Source of the DNA: Heliopora coerulea
Taxonomy: Eukaryota > Cnidaria > Anthozoa > Scleralcyonacea > Helioporidae
DNA length: 64,000 nt
Assembly (NCBI GenBank): GCA_030142905.1
Contig: JASJOG010000055.1
Coordinates: forward strand, 1,099,501-1,163,500
Direction: 5' to 3'
Under the pieces are notes generated by a model. That model made no database searches. It was not told where the DNA came from and saw only the letters and a program-made list of their open reading frames with translations. This document shows, piece after piece, positions 54,674 through 64,000 of this stretch; positions within the stretch are counted from its first letter, which is position 1, and each line of letters begins with the position of its first letter. The translations under genes and the position numbers were made by a program.

Positions 54674-55189
54674 TTATTTTTCAGAATCTGACACTGTATC
54701 CTCTTCTTTTTTAATCACAAACCCAAAACCTGTACTGTGATTTTCCTTAGATTTTCTATTTTTCACATACGATTCTAAATCTGAATCTGACTTGTCATTT
54801 TCCATGGATTTTCCATTTTCCATGTCCGAATCTGAATCTGACTTGTCATTTTCCATGGATTTTCCATTTTCCATGTCCGAATCTGAACCTGACTCTGAAT
54901 CTGACCCAGAATCTGTCTTAGCATTTTCCATGGATTTTCCATTTTCCACGTCCGATCCTGAATTTCTATGCTTTGAACAAAATATATGTTTTTCACATTT
55001 TCTTTTACATTCTTCTCCTTTTCTTTTCCCTTTTTCTATAATAAATCTGCAACCATTTGGTGTTGTATTCCCAGTCTTATTATTATATCCTAATATTTCC
55101 AAAATCAAATCCATTTTCTCTTCCAATCTTTCTTGTCTTGAAGTCAAAGTTTTAAACATAGTGTCTATTGCAATTCTACTTGGATTCAT
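54674..55189 (-). CDS. Zinc-motif protein with Ser/Asp repeats, Polinton B only
   Basis: 171 intact codons: MNPSRIAIDTMFKTLTSRQE, a helix (RLEEKMDLILEILGY), a Cys/His motif CRFIIEKGKRKGEECKRKC followed by FCSKH, and then a repeated tail in which MENGKSMENDKSDSDSD recurs about three times. The C-x9-GxxC-...-CxxH pattern resembles small zinc modules of large DNA viruses, but I cannot name a family. It is on the strand opposite to its neighbours, between two genes conserved in A, and A has no room for it (gap ~130 bp), so it is an acquisition in B or a loss in A. Confidence 0.6.
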   Translation of the reverse strand: MNPSRIAIDTMFKTLTSRQERLEEKMDLILEILGYNNKTGNTTPNGCRFIIEKGKRKGEECKRKCEKHIFCSKHRNSGSDVENGKSMENAKTDSGSDSESGSDSDMENGKSMENDKSDSDSDMENGKSMENDKSDSDLESYVKNRKSKENHSTGFGFVIKKEEDTVSDSEK

Positions 55190-55227
55190 CCTTTATTATA
55201 TAAAAATTTTTTTTTTTATATAAATAA

Positions 55228-55458
55228 ATGAGTGAAATGAATAGAAAAGAAGCAATGAATGAATTGTTTGATTCCACACTTGTAACACTTGGAGCTGTTG
55301 GTGTTGGAATGGTGACAAGAAAAGCAATTGGAGATGGTCTTTCAACTCCAGCATCTTTGATGACAACTTTAAAACTTGCAGCAGCTGTTGGATTATCTAC
55401 ACTTGGAATAAAATATGCTCAAGATAAAAAATGGATTCCTTCTAATCCTTTTAAATAA
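55228..55458 (+). CDS. Conserved 76-residue membrane protein, Polinton B
   Basis: Intact; MSEMNRKEAMNELFDSTLVT, Gly/Ala-rich hydrophobic centre (LGAVGVGMVTRKA, LKLAAAVGLSTLGIKYA) and KKWIPSNPFK end. ATG in ATAAATAAATGAGTGA context. Homologue of A 6,126-6,353. Possibly a small virion or membrane protein; function unknown. Confidence 0.7.
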   Translation: MSEMNRKEAMNELFDSTLVTLGAVGVGMVTRKAIGDGLSTPASLMTTLKLAAAVGLSTLGIKYAQDKKWIPSNPFK

Positions 55459-55460
55459 AT

Positions 55461-55870
55461 ATGGAAACAGTAGTTGAAGGATTATTTAATGCAGTTGCAT
55501 TTGCAGGTGCTGGATTTCTTTTCTCAAAATTAAATCACACTGGATATGAGAAGGAAATTAAAAGACATAATGAAGCAATGGTAAAATTATCTCAAGATAA
55601 AGAAAAATGGTATGAGAGACAAGTTAGGAGAAAAGAAGAAATGGAAAGACTTCGAATGGAATTATCAGATGCAAATGCGGATATTAATCAAACAAATAAA
55701 TCATTGGAAATTCTAAAAAGATGGAGAATGCGTATAAGAAGGAAGAAGAAGAGGAACCTAGATTAGAAAACTATTATAAACCTTCAAAGGAAATGAGAGA
55801 ATATCAAAGTGTGATGTTTTTACTGATTGGATCAACAGGAGGTTATTTAATTCACAAATTCTCACTATAA
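55461..55870 (+). pseudogene. Small membrane/coiled-coil protein, Polinton B
   Basis: ATG 55,461 two bases after the previous stop. METVVEGLFNAVAFAGAGFL (hydrophobic), KEIKRHNEAMVKLSQDKEKW and RRKEEMERLRMELSDANAD (coiled coil). A one-base frameshift near 55,720 leads into EPRLENYYKPSKEMREYQ and the last membrane segment (VMFLLIGSTGGYLIHKFSL). Homologue of A 5,657-6,074 with both membrane segments conserved. Confidence 0.58.
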
Positions 55871-55902
55871 TTGATTTTTCCAATTATTATATACTTAAAT
55901 AA

Positions 55903-56231
55903 AGGATGAAGACTTATATAATGAACTCGTTGAAATTGCAAAACAGAAAAAAGTTAAACACTATAGAAGATATAAAAAACATTAATTGGAAAAAATGTTT
56001 GAACTAGAGGAAAAAGATCCAACTGCATTCTATGAAGAATATTGTAAAGGAAAATGGAAAGTAAGACCAGTTCTTGCAATAAATTCAAAAGGGAAGGAAA
56101 AAAGATTCAAAAGTCTTTATGCTACAGCAAAATATTTTCATAGTTGGCCGGCAACTGTTAAATGGAGAATCTTAGAAAAAAAGAAATGGAAAATAAATGA
56201 AATCACTTGGTTATTTTTTTATATAAATTGA
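55903..56231 (+). pseudogene. Small NUMOD/IENR-like DNA-binding protein, Polinton B
   Basis: The expected start reads AGG in AAATAAAGG where relatives have AAATAAATG. KDEDLYNELVEIAKQKKVKH, an in-frame TAA near 55,981, then KMFELEEKDPTAFYEEYCKG and KEKRFKSLYATAKYFHSWPA, ending in a basic stretch. Homologue of A 4,903-5,272, with the same place upstream of the polymerase. The F.SLY.TAKYF..W..T pattern resembles NUMOD1-type helix-turn-helix repeats. DNA-binding role inferred. Confidence 0.5.
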
Positions 56232-56285
56232 TTTTTTTGAGAAATTTCTCAATCCTATATATCTATGTTTAGATATATAGGAGAT

Positions 56286-56475
56286 ATGACTTCAAAGAAA
56301 AACAAAATTGATTTTTTTTCTAAAAACGCTACTAATAAAGTAGAGATGACTTCAAAGAAAAACAAAATTTATTTTTTTTTCTAAAAACGCTACTAATAAA
56401 GTAGAGATGACTTCAAAGAAAAACAAAATTGATTTTTTTTCTAAAAACTCTACTAATAAAGTAGAGATGACTTCA
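56286..56475 (+). repeat. 60-bp tandem repeat at polymerase N terminus
   Basis: ATGACTTCAAAGAAAAACAA begins at 56,286, 56,346 and 56,407 and partly again at 56,467, about 3.3 units of 60-61 bases. Each unit codes MTSKKNKIDFFSKNATNKVE or a variant; one unit has an extra T. Any of several ATGs could start the polymerase. Confidence 0.88.
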
Positions 56476-59400
56476 AAAAGAAAATATATAAAGTCTGGAA
56501 AATTTACTAAAGAAGCAATATTAAAAAGGAAAATGGGGAGAATATTTGATATATCTAAAAAATTACATAATGAAGCTGGAAAAAGTTGGCACCAAAAACT
56601 TGAAAATATACAAAAATCTATTGATGAAGTGGAAAAAGGAACAACTAAAAAAGGAAAATATGTAAAGACTGGAAAATATATAAAATCTGGAAAGTATACA
56701 AAAGATGCAATCTTGGAAAGAAAAATGGCTACATTATTTATAAAGTTTAACAAAATAACCAAAGAAGTAAAAGAAGAAAAAAGTTGGTATGAAAATCTGA
56801 AAAAATCCATAATGAATATCTTTTTTAAACCAGATATGAAATTTGAATTGGATAAAAAAGCATTGGGTGCTACAGAAAGATATGTTTTGGATTTAGAAAA
56901 ATATGGATTATCTTTTTATGACCCATTAAGATTGTTGGAGAAAGTGAAACCCTTAGTGCTTGAAAAGTTTAGAATTTCTAAATACAAAACAACAGTTAAC
57001 ACTACAGTGTAAAATGAAGAAAATGAATTTAAAAACTGGAGAAATAGAAATTGATAAACCACATTTTCATAGTCACCAATATCAAGTTTTGGAGGAAAGT
57101 GATTTTGAAGAAATTTTTGAAAAGATGAAAGATGAAATTATGCTAAATTTTGAAAAATCGATAAGTAGAGGAAGTCAATGGATTTTTGATTGAGGATTAA
57201 AGCTAATTCTAAATATTAACAAGACAAAAGTTTTGAAGGGGTCATCTTATGTTGAATTACCAAAAAAATTGAGAGATAAAAAAGCTATAATAAATCCTAA
57301 AAATTATGATAAAAAATGTTTATTATGGCGTGTGGGAATACATGAAATATTGAAAGAAAATCCTAATTTAAAAAATCCACAAGAACTTCCAAAAATTATA
57401 AAAAAGAAAACAGAGAATTTTAATACGAAAGGTATGGATTTTCCTTGTGATTTCTCATATATTAATAAATTTGAAAATAATAATAATATTGGAATAAATG
57501 TGTTTGGTTACAATGAAGAAGAAAATATTGGAAAAGATGGAAAACCATATAATAACCAAGAAATTTTTCCTATGAGAATAAGCGAGAAAGAATATAATAA
57601 TTATGTTAATATCCTGTTAATAGAAAAAAATGGTAAAAAACATTATTGTTTAATCAAAAGTATGAGTAGATTATTTTCTTCTCAATGCAGTAAGAGGAAA
57701 AGTAAAATATATATTTGTAATTATTGTTTACAGAAATTTGGAAAAGAAGAAATTTTAAAAGATCACTTAGAATATTGTAGTAAATATAAGTGTGGAAAAA
57801 CTGTTTTTCCAAAAAAAGGAGAAATATTGAAATTTAAAAATTTTGAAAGAATGCATTGTGTACCATTCATAATATATGCTGATTTTGAATGTTATTTGGA
57901 ACCGAGAAATAAAAAAAAAGGGAAAAAATACCACAATATTACAAAGACATAAACCTTCTGGTTTTTGTTATTTGATTATTTGTTTTGATAACAATCTCTA
58001 CCAACCTAAACTTGTTTCTTATACTAAAAAACCTGGTGACAGTGATGAATATGTTGCAAAAAAATTTGTAAATAGTTTAGAAGTGGATGTTAAAGAAATA
58101 TATAAAAAATACAAATTTAAAAAAAGAATGATTTTTAAAGAGGAAGATGAAAAAGATTTTGAAAATGCAAAAGAATGCTATGCATGTGGTAGAAAATTTT
58201 TAGATAAGAAAGAAAAAGTTGCAGATCACTGTCACTATACTGGGAAATATAGAGGAGCAGCTTGTGTGAGTTGTAACTATAAGATGAAAAATCCAAAATT
58301 TATACCGGTTGTGTTTCATAATTTACAGAATTATGATTCTCATCTTTTCATAAAATCTTTAGGAATCACAGAAGGAAATATAAATTGTATTCCTAAAACG
58401 GAAGAAAAATATATCTCCTTCTCAAAAGATGTTATTGTAGATGAATTTTTCAGTAAAAAAACTCTAAAAACTGTTTACATTAAAAGACAACTTAGATTCA
58501 TTGACAGTTTCAAATTCATGTCAACTAGTTTAGAAAAGTTGGTTAAAAATTTGGATCCTAATGAATTGAATGTTTTGAAAAGATTTTTTCCTTGTGAAGA
58601 AGAAAGAAAATTATTAGCAAGAAAAGGAGTTTTTCCATATGATTGGTATAATTCTTTAGATAAATTAGATTCTAAAGAATTTCCTAAGAAGAAAGATTTT
58701 TATAGTATTTTAAATGATGAAAATGCATGTGAAGAAGATTGTAATAATTTTTTAAATGTTTTAAAAGTTTTTAACATGAAAAGTATGAGAGAATATCATG
58801 ACTTGTATTTGAAAACAGATGTTTTTGAAAATTTTAGAAAAGTTTGTAAAGAAAATTATGGTCTGGATCCAGGTTGGTATTTTACCTCTCCGGGTTTAGC
58901 ATGGGATGCAATGTTAAAAATGACTAGGATGGAGTTGGAATTGTTGCATGATCCAAATATGTATCTCATGGTTGAAAAAGGGATCCGTGGAGGAATTTCC
59001 ACAATTTCTAAACGATATGCTAAAGCAAATAATCCTTATATGAGAGAAAAGTTTGATCCAAATGAGGAAATAAAATATATTCCTTATTTGGATGCAAACA
59101 ATCTCTATGGATGGGCTATGAGTAAAAATCTTCCAGTGAGAGATTTTGAATGGATGAGTGATAAGGAGTTGGAGGATTGGAAAAATATTCCTTGTATTTT
59201 AGAAGTGGATTTAGAATATCCAGTGGAATTACATGATTTGCATAATGAATATCCTCTAGCACCAGAAAGAATGAAAGTTGGAAATGTGGAAAAATTAATT
59301 CCAAATCTTAGAAGTAAAAAGAAATATGTATTACATTATGAAAGATTGGGATTGAAATTAACAAAAATTCATAAAGGAATCAAATTTCAAGAAGAAGACT

Positions 59401-60205
59401 TTTTAAAAAAATATATTTTTCTCAACACAGAGTTGAGGAAAAAAGGAAAAAATCAGTTTGAAAGTGATTTTTTCAAACTCATGAACAACTCTGTTTTTGG
59501 CAAAACAATGGAAAATGTCAGAAACAGAGTTGATATAAAATTAGTGAACAGCAAAGAAAAAGCAATCAAATTATTTTCTCAAGTCAATTATGACAAGAGA
59601 ACAATATTTTCAGATAGGTTGATTGCTGTTCACATGCATAAGACAAAAGTCAAATTAAATAAACCCATATACTTAGGAATGAGTATATTGGATTTATCAA
59701 AGACTCTTATGTATGATTTTCATTATAATTATATCAAGAAGAAATATGGTGATAATGCGAAATTGCTTATGACCGATACAGACAGTCTAAAGTATGAAAT
59801 TCATACTAAAGACTTTTATAAAGATATATCAATGGATGTGGAGGAATTGTTTGATACAAGCAATTACTCAAAAGAACATCCATTATATTATGCAAAGAAT
59901 AAGAAAGTCATTGGAAAGACGAGTGTGGGGGTGAGCAGATCAAAATTGTGGAGTGACAGAATGGAGGAGAAAGAAGAGAAAAAATGTAATCAAAAAAGAA
60001 ATAACATTTAAAGACTATAAAGATTGTTTATTTAGTGGGGAAGAAGAGAGGAGAGAGATGAATTTAATCAAACATAAAAAAACATAAAATGTATACACAA
60101 AAAATAAAGAAAATCGCTTTGTCCTCAAATGACAAGCAAATAGTTTTAAATGGCGGAATATGTACATTAGCATATGGTCATTATATGACCAGCTTCATGG
60201 ACTAG
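56286..60205 (+). pseudogene. Protein-primed DNA polymerase B (Polinton B)
   Basis: Lys-rich N-terminal region after the repeats (KYVKTGKYIKSGKYTKDAIL), conserved FELDKKALGATERYVLDLEK, finger ICNYCLQKFGKEEILKDHLE..C, exo I YADFEC (~57,885), endonuclease VII-like motif with CYACGRKF and VADHCHYTGKYRGAACVSCN (~58,175-58,280), exo II NLQNYDSH, and exo III YHDLYLKTDV (five residues shorter after it than in A). Pol motif A is YLDANNLYGWAM (~59,090), motif B MNNSVFGKTMEN (~59,485) and motif C MTDTDSLKYE (~59,775). C terminus near [23 protein letters not shown] at 60,203. Frame breaks near 57,005, 57,195, 57,950, 59,915 and 60,085; the central 711 codons are open. Confidence 0.92.
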
Positions 60206-60472
60206 AATGGAATATGTGGTCAAGTGTAAAGTAACTACACCCTAGAATGGAATGTATGGAATGTGGCCAAGTGTAAAGTGACCCCGGGTTGATGATGTCA
60301 TCGGTTGTCATGGTGATGAGTTAATAGTGTAAGAGAGTGCTATGCCCTAGAATGGAATGCATGGAATGTGGTTGTCATGGTGATGAGTTAATATAATAAG
60401 TGAGTGCCACGCCCTAGAATGGAATGTATGGAATGTGATTTTTGGGCTAGAACCCATCAAATTACAACTACT
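60202..60472 (-). repeat. Polinton B right terminal inverted repeat with iterons
   Basis: The outer ~107 bp pair with 44,458-44,564. CCTAGAATGGAATG-type units occur at about 60,202, 60,241, 60,345 and 60,412, and GTTGTCATGGTGATGAGTTA occurs twice (60,304 and 60,372). The left end has only one unit, so the right end has gained tandem copies. Confidence 0.88.
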
Positions 60473-60478
60473 AACACT
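60473..60478. repeat. Polinton B target duplication, right
   Basis: AACACT, identical to 44,452-44,457. Confidence 0.95.
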
Positions 60479-60553
60479 CAGTATTTATGTGATACTGTAC
60501 TGTTCATAATTAAACTTCAGTCCAAAATAATAAACAAAAGAACAAATTGCTTA

Positions 60554-62213
60554 TCATTGTATGTCATTCTCTGTAAATGTTCGGAATTGCCTCTTACAGT
60601 TGTCATTGCAGACAAAATCGTTCACAATCGCAATTATATCAATGTGGTCAGTGCGCTCCTGATAGTTATTCAAGATTGAAATGTTGTTAAATCGTTTCTG
60701 TGTCATTTTTGAGCATTGCCATGTCTTCAAGTGTGGTGCAGCAGAAAATGATTGCTCACTATTGGTGCTTGTAGCAGGACTCACATGAGGAAGGCTCACA
60801 AGAGCTAGTACTTCCCCAATTACTAATCGTTCTGCAGCTGTTAGTTTCTGGATTGCTTTCAGAATGTCATAGAAGCATCCAATATTTTCCTTTTGCATCA
60901 TAGTTCTGAAAAGACCGAGTTGTTTAGATAAACAATGGATGTTGATGTCATCATGATAGTCTTTATCAATCAGATTCCCTGATATTACTTGTTCCACTTT
61001 ATCAATATTCTCATTCAATGCAGTAAGAAGCAGTGATTCCAAGCGTTCGTATATCTTAAAGCTCGGTTGGTTAAATCTGTCTTCGATATGAGATATTAAT
61101 AGATCCACAGCTTCAAAATATATTGAACGATAGCGATCCCTTGTAGTGGATGGATGTTCTGCTGGGGCATTTCCATCTGCAAAGCTTGGAGGAACTTGCT
61201 GTTTCCTTTTTAAAAGTGGCTGTCCTATTTGTGGTATTTGTTTTTTCTTGGCTAGAATGGTGTCAAAAAAGGCATCAAATGAATTTGTATTGCGAATACA
61301 TCTTAAGGTTTCTACTGTTTGCTTAGCCAAGTGCATACTTATGGCTGCCGACATATTCGTTTCTTGAAGGGTCTTTGATGAATTATCAGTGTGTGCAAAA
61401 AGGCGTTCCTCCAAAAGAATACCAAAAAAAATAGTCAAACGTCTTCATCTGTGTTTGACAACCTGTGACACATGCTTTTATTTCAGCACTCAGCTTGCCC
61501 TGCTCCAAGACTTTGCACCAAGTATCTTGAAGAGCTTGGTAGTTTTCAAAAATTCTTTTGAAACATGTGGCATGCACAGTCCAGCATGTGGCACTAAACT
61601 GAGCAAGACCTGGTGCATGGTCTTCTGTATCACCCTTGATATTATATCTGATATCACCAAGAATATTTTTAGGTTTTGGTGAGAGTTTGATTAATTTAAC
61701 AATCTCTCTTGATGTATCCATCGCATCATTTAATATTTTTGAGTTTTTAGTTGTATCTTTGACTCCAAGGCTTAACGAATGACAGTGGCAGTGTGTCACA
61801 TGCGCTTTTGGTTGCTTATCCTGGATTCATTTTGCAACTCCTGACTTTTTTCCAAGCATGTTGTTAGTGCCGTCATAACATTAACCCTGACAGTGATCGA
61901 GTGAAAGTTGCAGCCAGAAAATAACATCAATTAAAACTGAGTAAATTGTTTCTGCACCTATATTTGGCAACTGGTAAAAGCCGACAAAGTCCTCATGTGA
62001 ATGGAAGTCATCATCAATCCATCTGAAACAAACTGAGAGTTGCTCTTTGTTGGAAATGTCCGTGTATTCATCTGCAACAAGGGAGAAAAACTTACAATGA
62101 CCATCTTGAATATCATTTACCAGTTCACAAAGGACACTGTTTGCCAGAAGTCCCAAAATTTCATTTTGAATATCGTGGCTAATATAGGTGTTAGTTTTTT
62201 GCCTTAGCCATTC
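60554..62213 (-). pseudogene. hAT transposase, ZMYM1-like, broken
   Basis: Reading leftwards from ~62,213: ISHDIQNEILGLLANSVLCE, SLVADEYTDISNKEQLSVCF, RWIDDDFHSHEDFVGFYQLP, YDGTNNMLGKKSGVAK, HCHCHSLSLGVKD, ATCWTVHATCFKRIFENY, and a C-terminal dimerisation part (ALVSLPHVSPATSTNSEQSF). This is the DUF4371/ZMYM1-like hAT group. Stops near 61,878 and 61,828 and a frameshift near 61,400. The N terminus is cut by the BEL element at 62,214, and the 3' region is split by Polinton B. Last 294 codons open. Confidence 0.85.
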
Positions 62214-62389
62214 TGTTCAGGAGAATAATTAGGCTTTTCTATAATTTATTTATGGTCGAGTAAAAAGACTGGGTAGTAGAACTAAAATGGCATGAGAGAA
62301 GGGAGAAGGAGTTAAGATTGCTGTTGTTTGTTTTGTTAAATAAAATAAAATAATCAAAATATTCAGGTAGAGCTATTGTCTTCCCAACA
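62214..62389 (+). repeat. 5' LTR of second BEL/Pao element
   Basis: 176 bp beginning TGTTCAGGAG and ending TTCCCAACA (TGTT...AACA). TGGCAATCCTGCCAGGA follows two bases later and is the probable primer-binding site. The boundary falls exactly where hAT homology ends. Confidence 0.65.
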
Positions 62390-62626
62390 TTTGGCAATCC
62401 TGCCAGGACAGTGGACTAGGGAACCGCTGTGAAGAGTCAGTGTGGAACAATTATTATCGAAGGCTACAGGAATAAACAGTAACGTATCATAGAGACTGCA
62501 CATAGTCATTTACCTACAGAACCGAAGGAATTCATATAGTGCTGTGGACAAAGGAACAGGAAATAAAACAGGTTTGGAGTACTGTTTTTATCGTATCAGT
62601 AGTACGAATCGTTAATTTATGTCAAC

Positions 62627-64000
62627 ATGACAACTGTCATGAGCGAAACCGAACAAGAACATGGCTATGACAAGAACAATGTCGATATTTATAAGGAAAG
62701 TCAGGATGTTAACTTCAGTGTGTCAAAGCAACAGGGTGAGATGCTTGTTAAATTGAGAAGAGAGAAACGAACACGTAAAACATGAGTAACGAAACTTAAA
62801 AATCGACTGCAAAAGCTATGTTATACAAAAGAAACCGAAAAGAGTGAAATTGAGAGTTGTATCGATGAGATGTGGGCAGTTTTGGAGGATACCCAACTTA
62901 TTATGGACGAGCTGAGTACGCTATTTCTACAGATGAATGACACAGAAATGCATAAAGAAGTAATGAAGGAATCTGACAGCTTACGGGTGGATATACAAGT
63001 TATTGACACTGCCCAAGAAGCACTTAAAAGTGAAGTATCTCAGTCTAAGTCATCAGGTGATACTGGGGCAGTTGTAAACACATCTGCTACTACAACAGAT
63101 GAGCAGGTAATATCTTTACTCTCTAGTAGTTCTATATCCACAGTTGTACAGCCTGCACACAAGAATGGCACTCCAAATCAATTAGCACCAACTACTGGAA
63201 ATCCAGTCGTCAACCGACATTTGAAACCATTGAGACTGCCAAATTATGATGGTAATAAAGCAAAGTTTGAAGAATTTTGGAGCCTTTTTGAAAGTTTAGT
63301 TGATTCGTCTACTGAGCCAGTGAATCTAAAGATGGCAAGACTACGACAAAACCTAACCGGACAAGCCTGGGAGGCTATTTGCGGTTTGGGGGTCTCAGCA
63401 GCTGAGTATGAAGAAGCCAAGGAAATCATTCGATCCAAGTTTGGGGGACAACGATGACAGATGAGGGCTTATATGGATGAATTAGAGAAAGTGTCGCAAT
63501 TGCATAATAACGATGTTGAAGCATTTGAAAGGTTCGCAGATCTGGTGAGAGTCACCGTGGCAAAATTAAAGGCAGAAAACCGTCAAGCAGAGCTTGGAGA
63601 AGGAACTTTGCACAATCAACTGGTTAAGAAATTATCTGATTGACAGTTAGAAAGCTATAGCCGATGGTTAAGTGTTCACAGTAAGAAACAGTCAGTTACT
63701 AATCTATGCGATTGGCTGAAGGAGGAGGTAACAATCAAAGTAGAGGCTGCAGAAATGGCTCGGGGATTAGAGCAGAAATCCACTGAAAATCAAAAAGGTG
63801 ACAGAAGGAAATCACGTACCTACCTGACAGGAAAAGATGATAACAAACACAATTCAGACCAATGTTATTTCCCAGGATCCACAGGAAATTTAAAGCCCCC
63901 TTGCGTGTTTTGTCATCACGTTAGACATGGTATCTGGAATTGCCGAAACTTTCAGCTAATGTCTGTTAGAGAACGATGGAAGATTGCCAAGGAAAAGCAG
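62627..64000 (+). pseudogene. BEL/Pao gag with three in-frame TGA codons
   Basis: ATG 62,627 (MTTVMSETEQEHGYDKNN). One frame throughout, with TGA at 62,783, 63,455 and 63,641 only. Coiled region (ESCIDEMWAVLEDTQLIMDE), DUF1759 gag core (LKPLRLPNYDGNKAKFEEFW, NLTGQAWEAICGLGVSAAEY), and a CCHC zinc knuckle CVFCHHVRHGIWNC (~63,901-63,942). Gag packages the RNA into particles. The last two TGA codons lie where relatives probably have Trp. The protein runs off the window. Confidence 0.82.

Larger units (their letters stand above)
44458..60472 (+). mobile_element. Polinton/Maverick element B, complete, with mariner insertion
   Basis: 16,015 bp from AGTAGTTGTAATTTGACGGG to its inverted end ...ACAACTACT, with AG...CT termini, ~107-bp terminal inverted repeats and a perfect 6-bp target duplication (AACACT). 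Gene order: coiled-coil protein (minus), then plus strand integrase, acidic protein, membrane-associated protein, candidate capsid, ATPase, ~440-residue protein, candidate penton, fiber, small proteins and polymerase B. A mariner element adds 1,341 bp. It lies in the 3' part of a hAT element. Several genes carry frameshifts, but decay is milder than in A. Confidence 0.95.
62214..64000 (+). mobile_element. Second BEL/Pao element, 5' part
   Basis: LTR, primer-binding region and gag at the right edge of the window; pol would lie beyond. It interrupts the hAT transposase at 62,213. Confidence 0.78.

Noticed and set aside
54792..55223. 143-codon plus-strand Ser/Phe-rich ORF
   Set aside because: Antisense of the zinc-motif gene; its repeats are only the complement of the acidic repeats.
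13149..63643. Nuclear code with UGA as Trp
   Set aside because: TGA works as a stop in intact genes here (for example 56,229-56,231), other TGA codons sit at probable Arg CGA sites, and frames also have TAA/TAG and frameshifts, so decay explains it better.

Overview
This window is from an animal (metazoan) nuclear genome, most likely an AT-rich invertebrate. The evidence is Polinton/Maverick DNA transposons, BEL/Pao and Ty3/gypsy LTR retrotransposons, a Penelope-like element with a GIY-YIG domain, a mariner-type transposon, a ZMYM1-like hAT transposase, two satellites and a degenerate 18S-5.8S-28S rDNA unit. I cannot name the species. I found no confident ordinary host gene; almost everything is mobile or repetitive DNA, much of it decayed.

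Layout. (1) 1-20,119: Polinton A, nearly complete; its left terminal inverted repeat (TIR) runs off the window. Left to right it carries, on the minus strand, a protein-primed DNA polymerase B, several very small proteins, a fiber-like protein, a candidate penton/minor capsid protein and a ~440-residue structural candidate. On the plus strand follow integrase, an acidic protein, a membrane protein, a candidate major capsid protein, a packaging ATPase and a small coiled protein. A palindromic Penelope-like insertion (8,630-11,855) sits in the fiber gene. (2) 20,391-21,565: an unrecognised ORF. (3) 22,190-28,440: a ~180-bp satellite with a 3'-truncated BEL/Pao element in it. (4) 28,440-37,185: a ~354-bp satellite with dimeric order, interrupted by a decayed gypsy element with both LTRs and a near-perfect 5-bp target duplication. 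(5) 37,195-42,540: a decayed rDNA unit on the minus strand. (6) 42,540-44,075: simple and locally duplicated sequence. (7) 44,076-62,213: a hAT element split by Polinton B (44,458-60,472; 16,015 bp, exact 6-bp target duplication). Polinton B is itself split by a mariner element (47,493-48,831) inside the capsid gene. (8) 62,214-64,000: the start of a second BEL/Pao element inserted in the hAT.

Polintons A and B share nearly all genes, so together they define one family. The genes are consistent with a virus-like element: integrase for insertion, protein-primed polymerase for replication, an FtsK/HerA-like ATPase plus capsid candidates for particles, and a fiber that could bind a host surface. 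The most interesting points are: inversion of the whole integrase-to-ATPase block between A and B with breakpoints at start-codon motifs; the phage-like fiber; a +1 reading-frame overlap kept in both copies; an endonuclease VII-like zinc/HNH motif inside the polymerase; short triplet-loop palindromes seen in A; and a zinc-motif accessory gene seen only in B. No adenain-type protease was recognised in either element. Assignments of capsid, penton and fiber rest on recognition of sequence style and context, not on any search.
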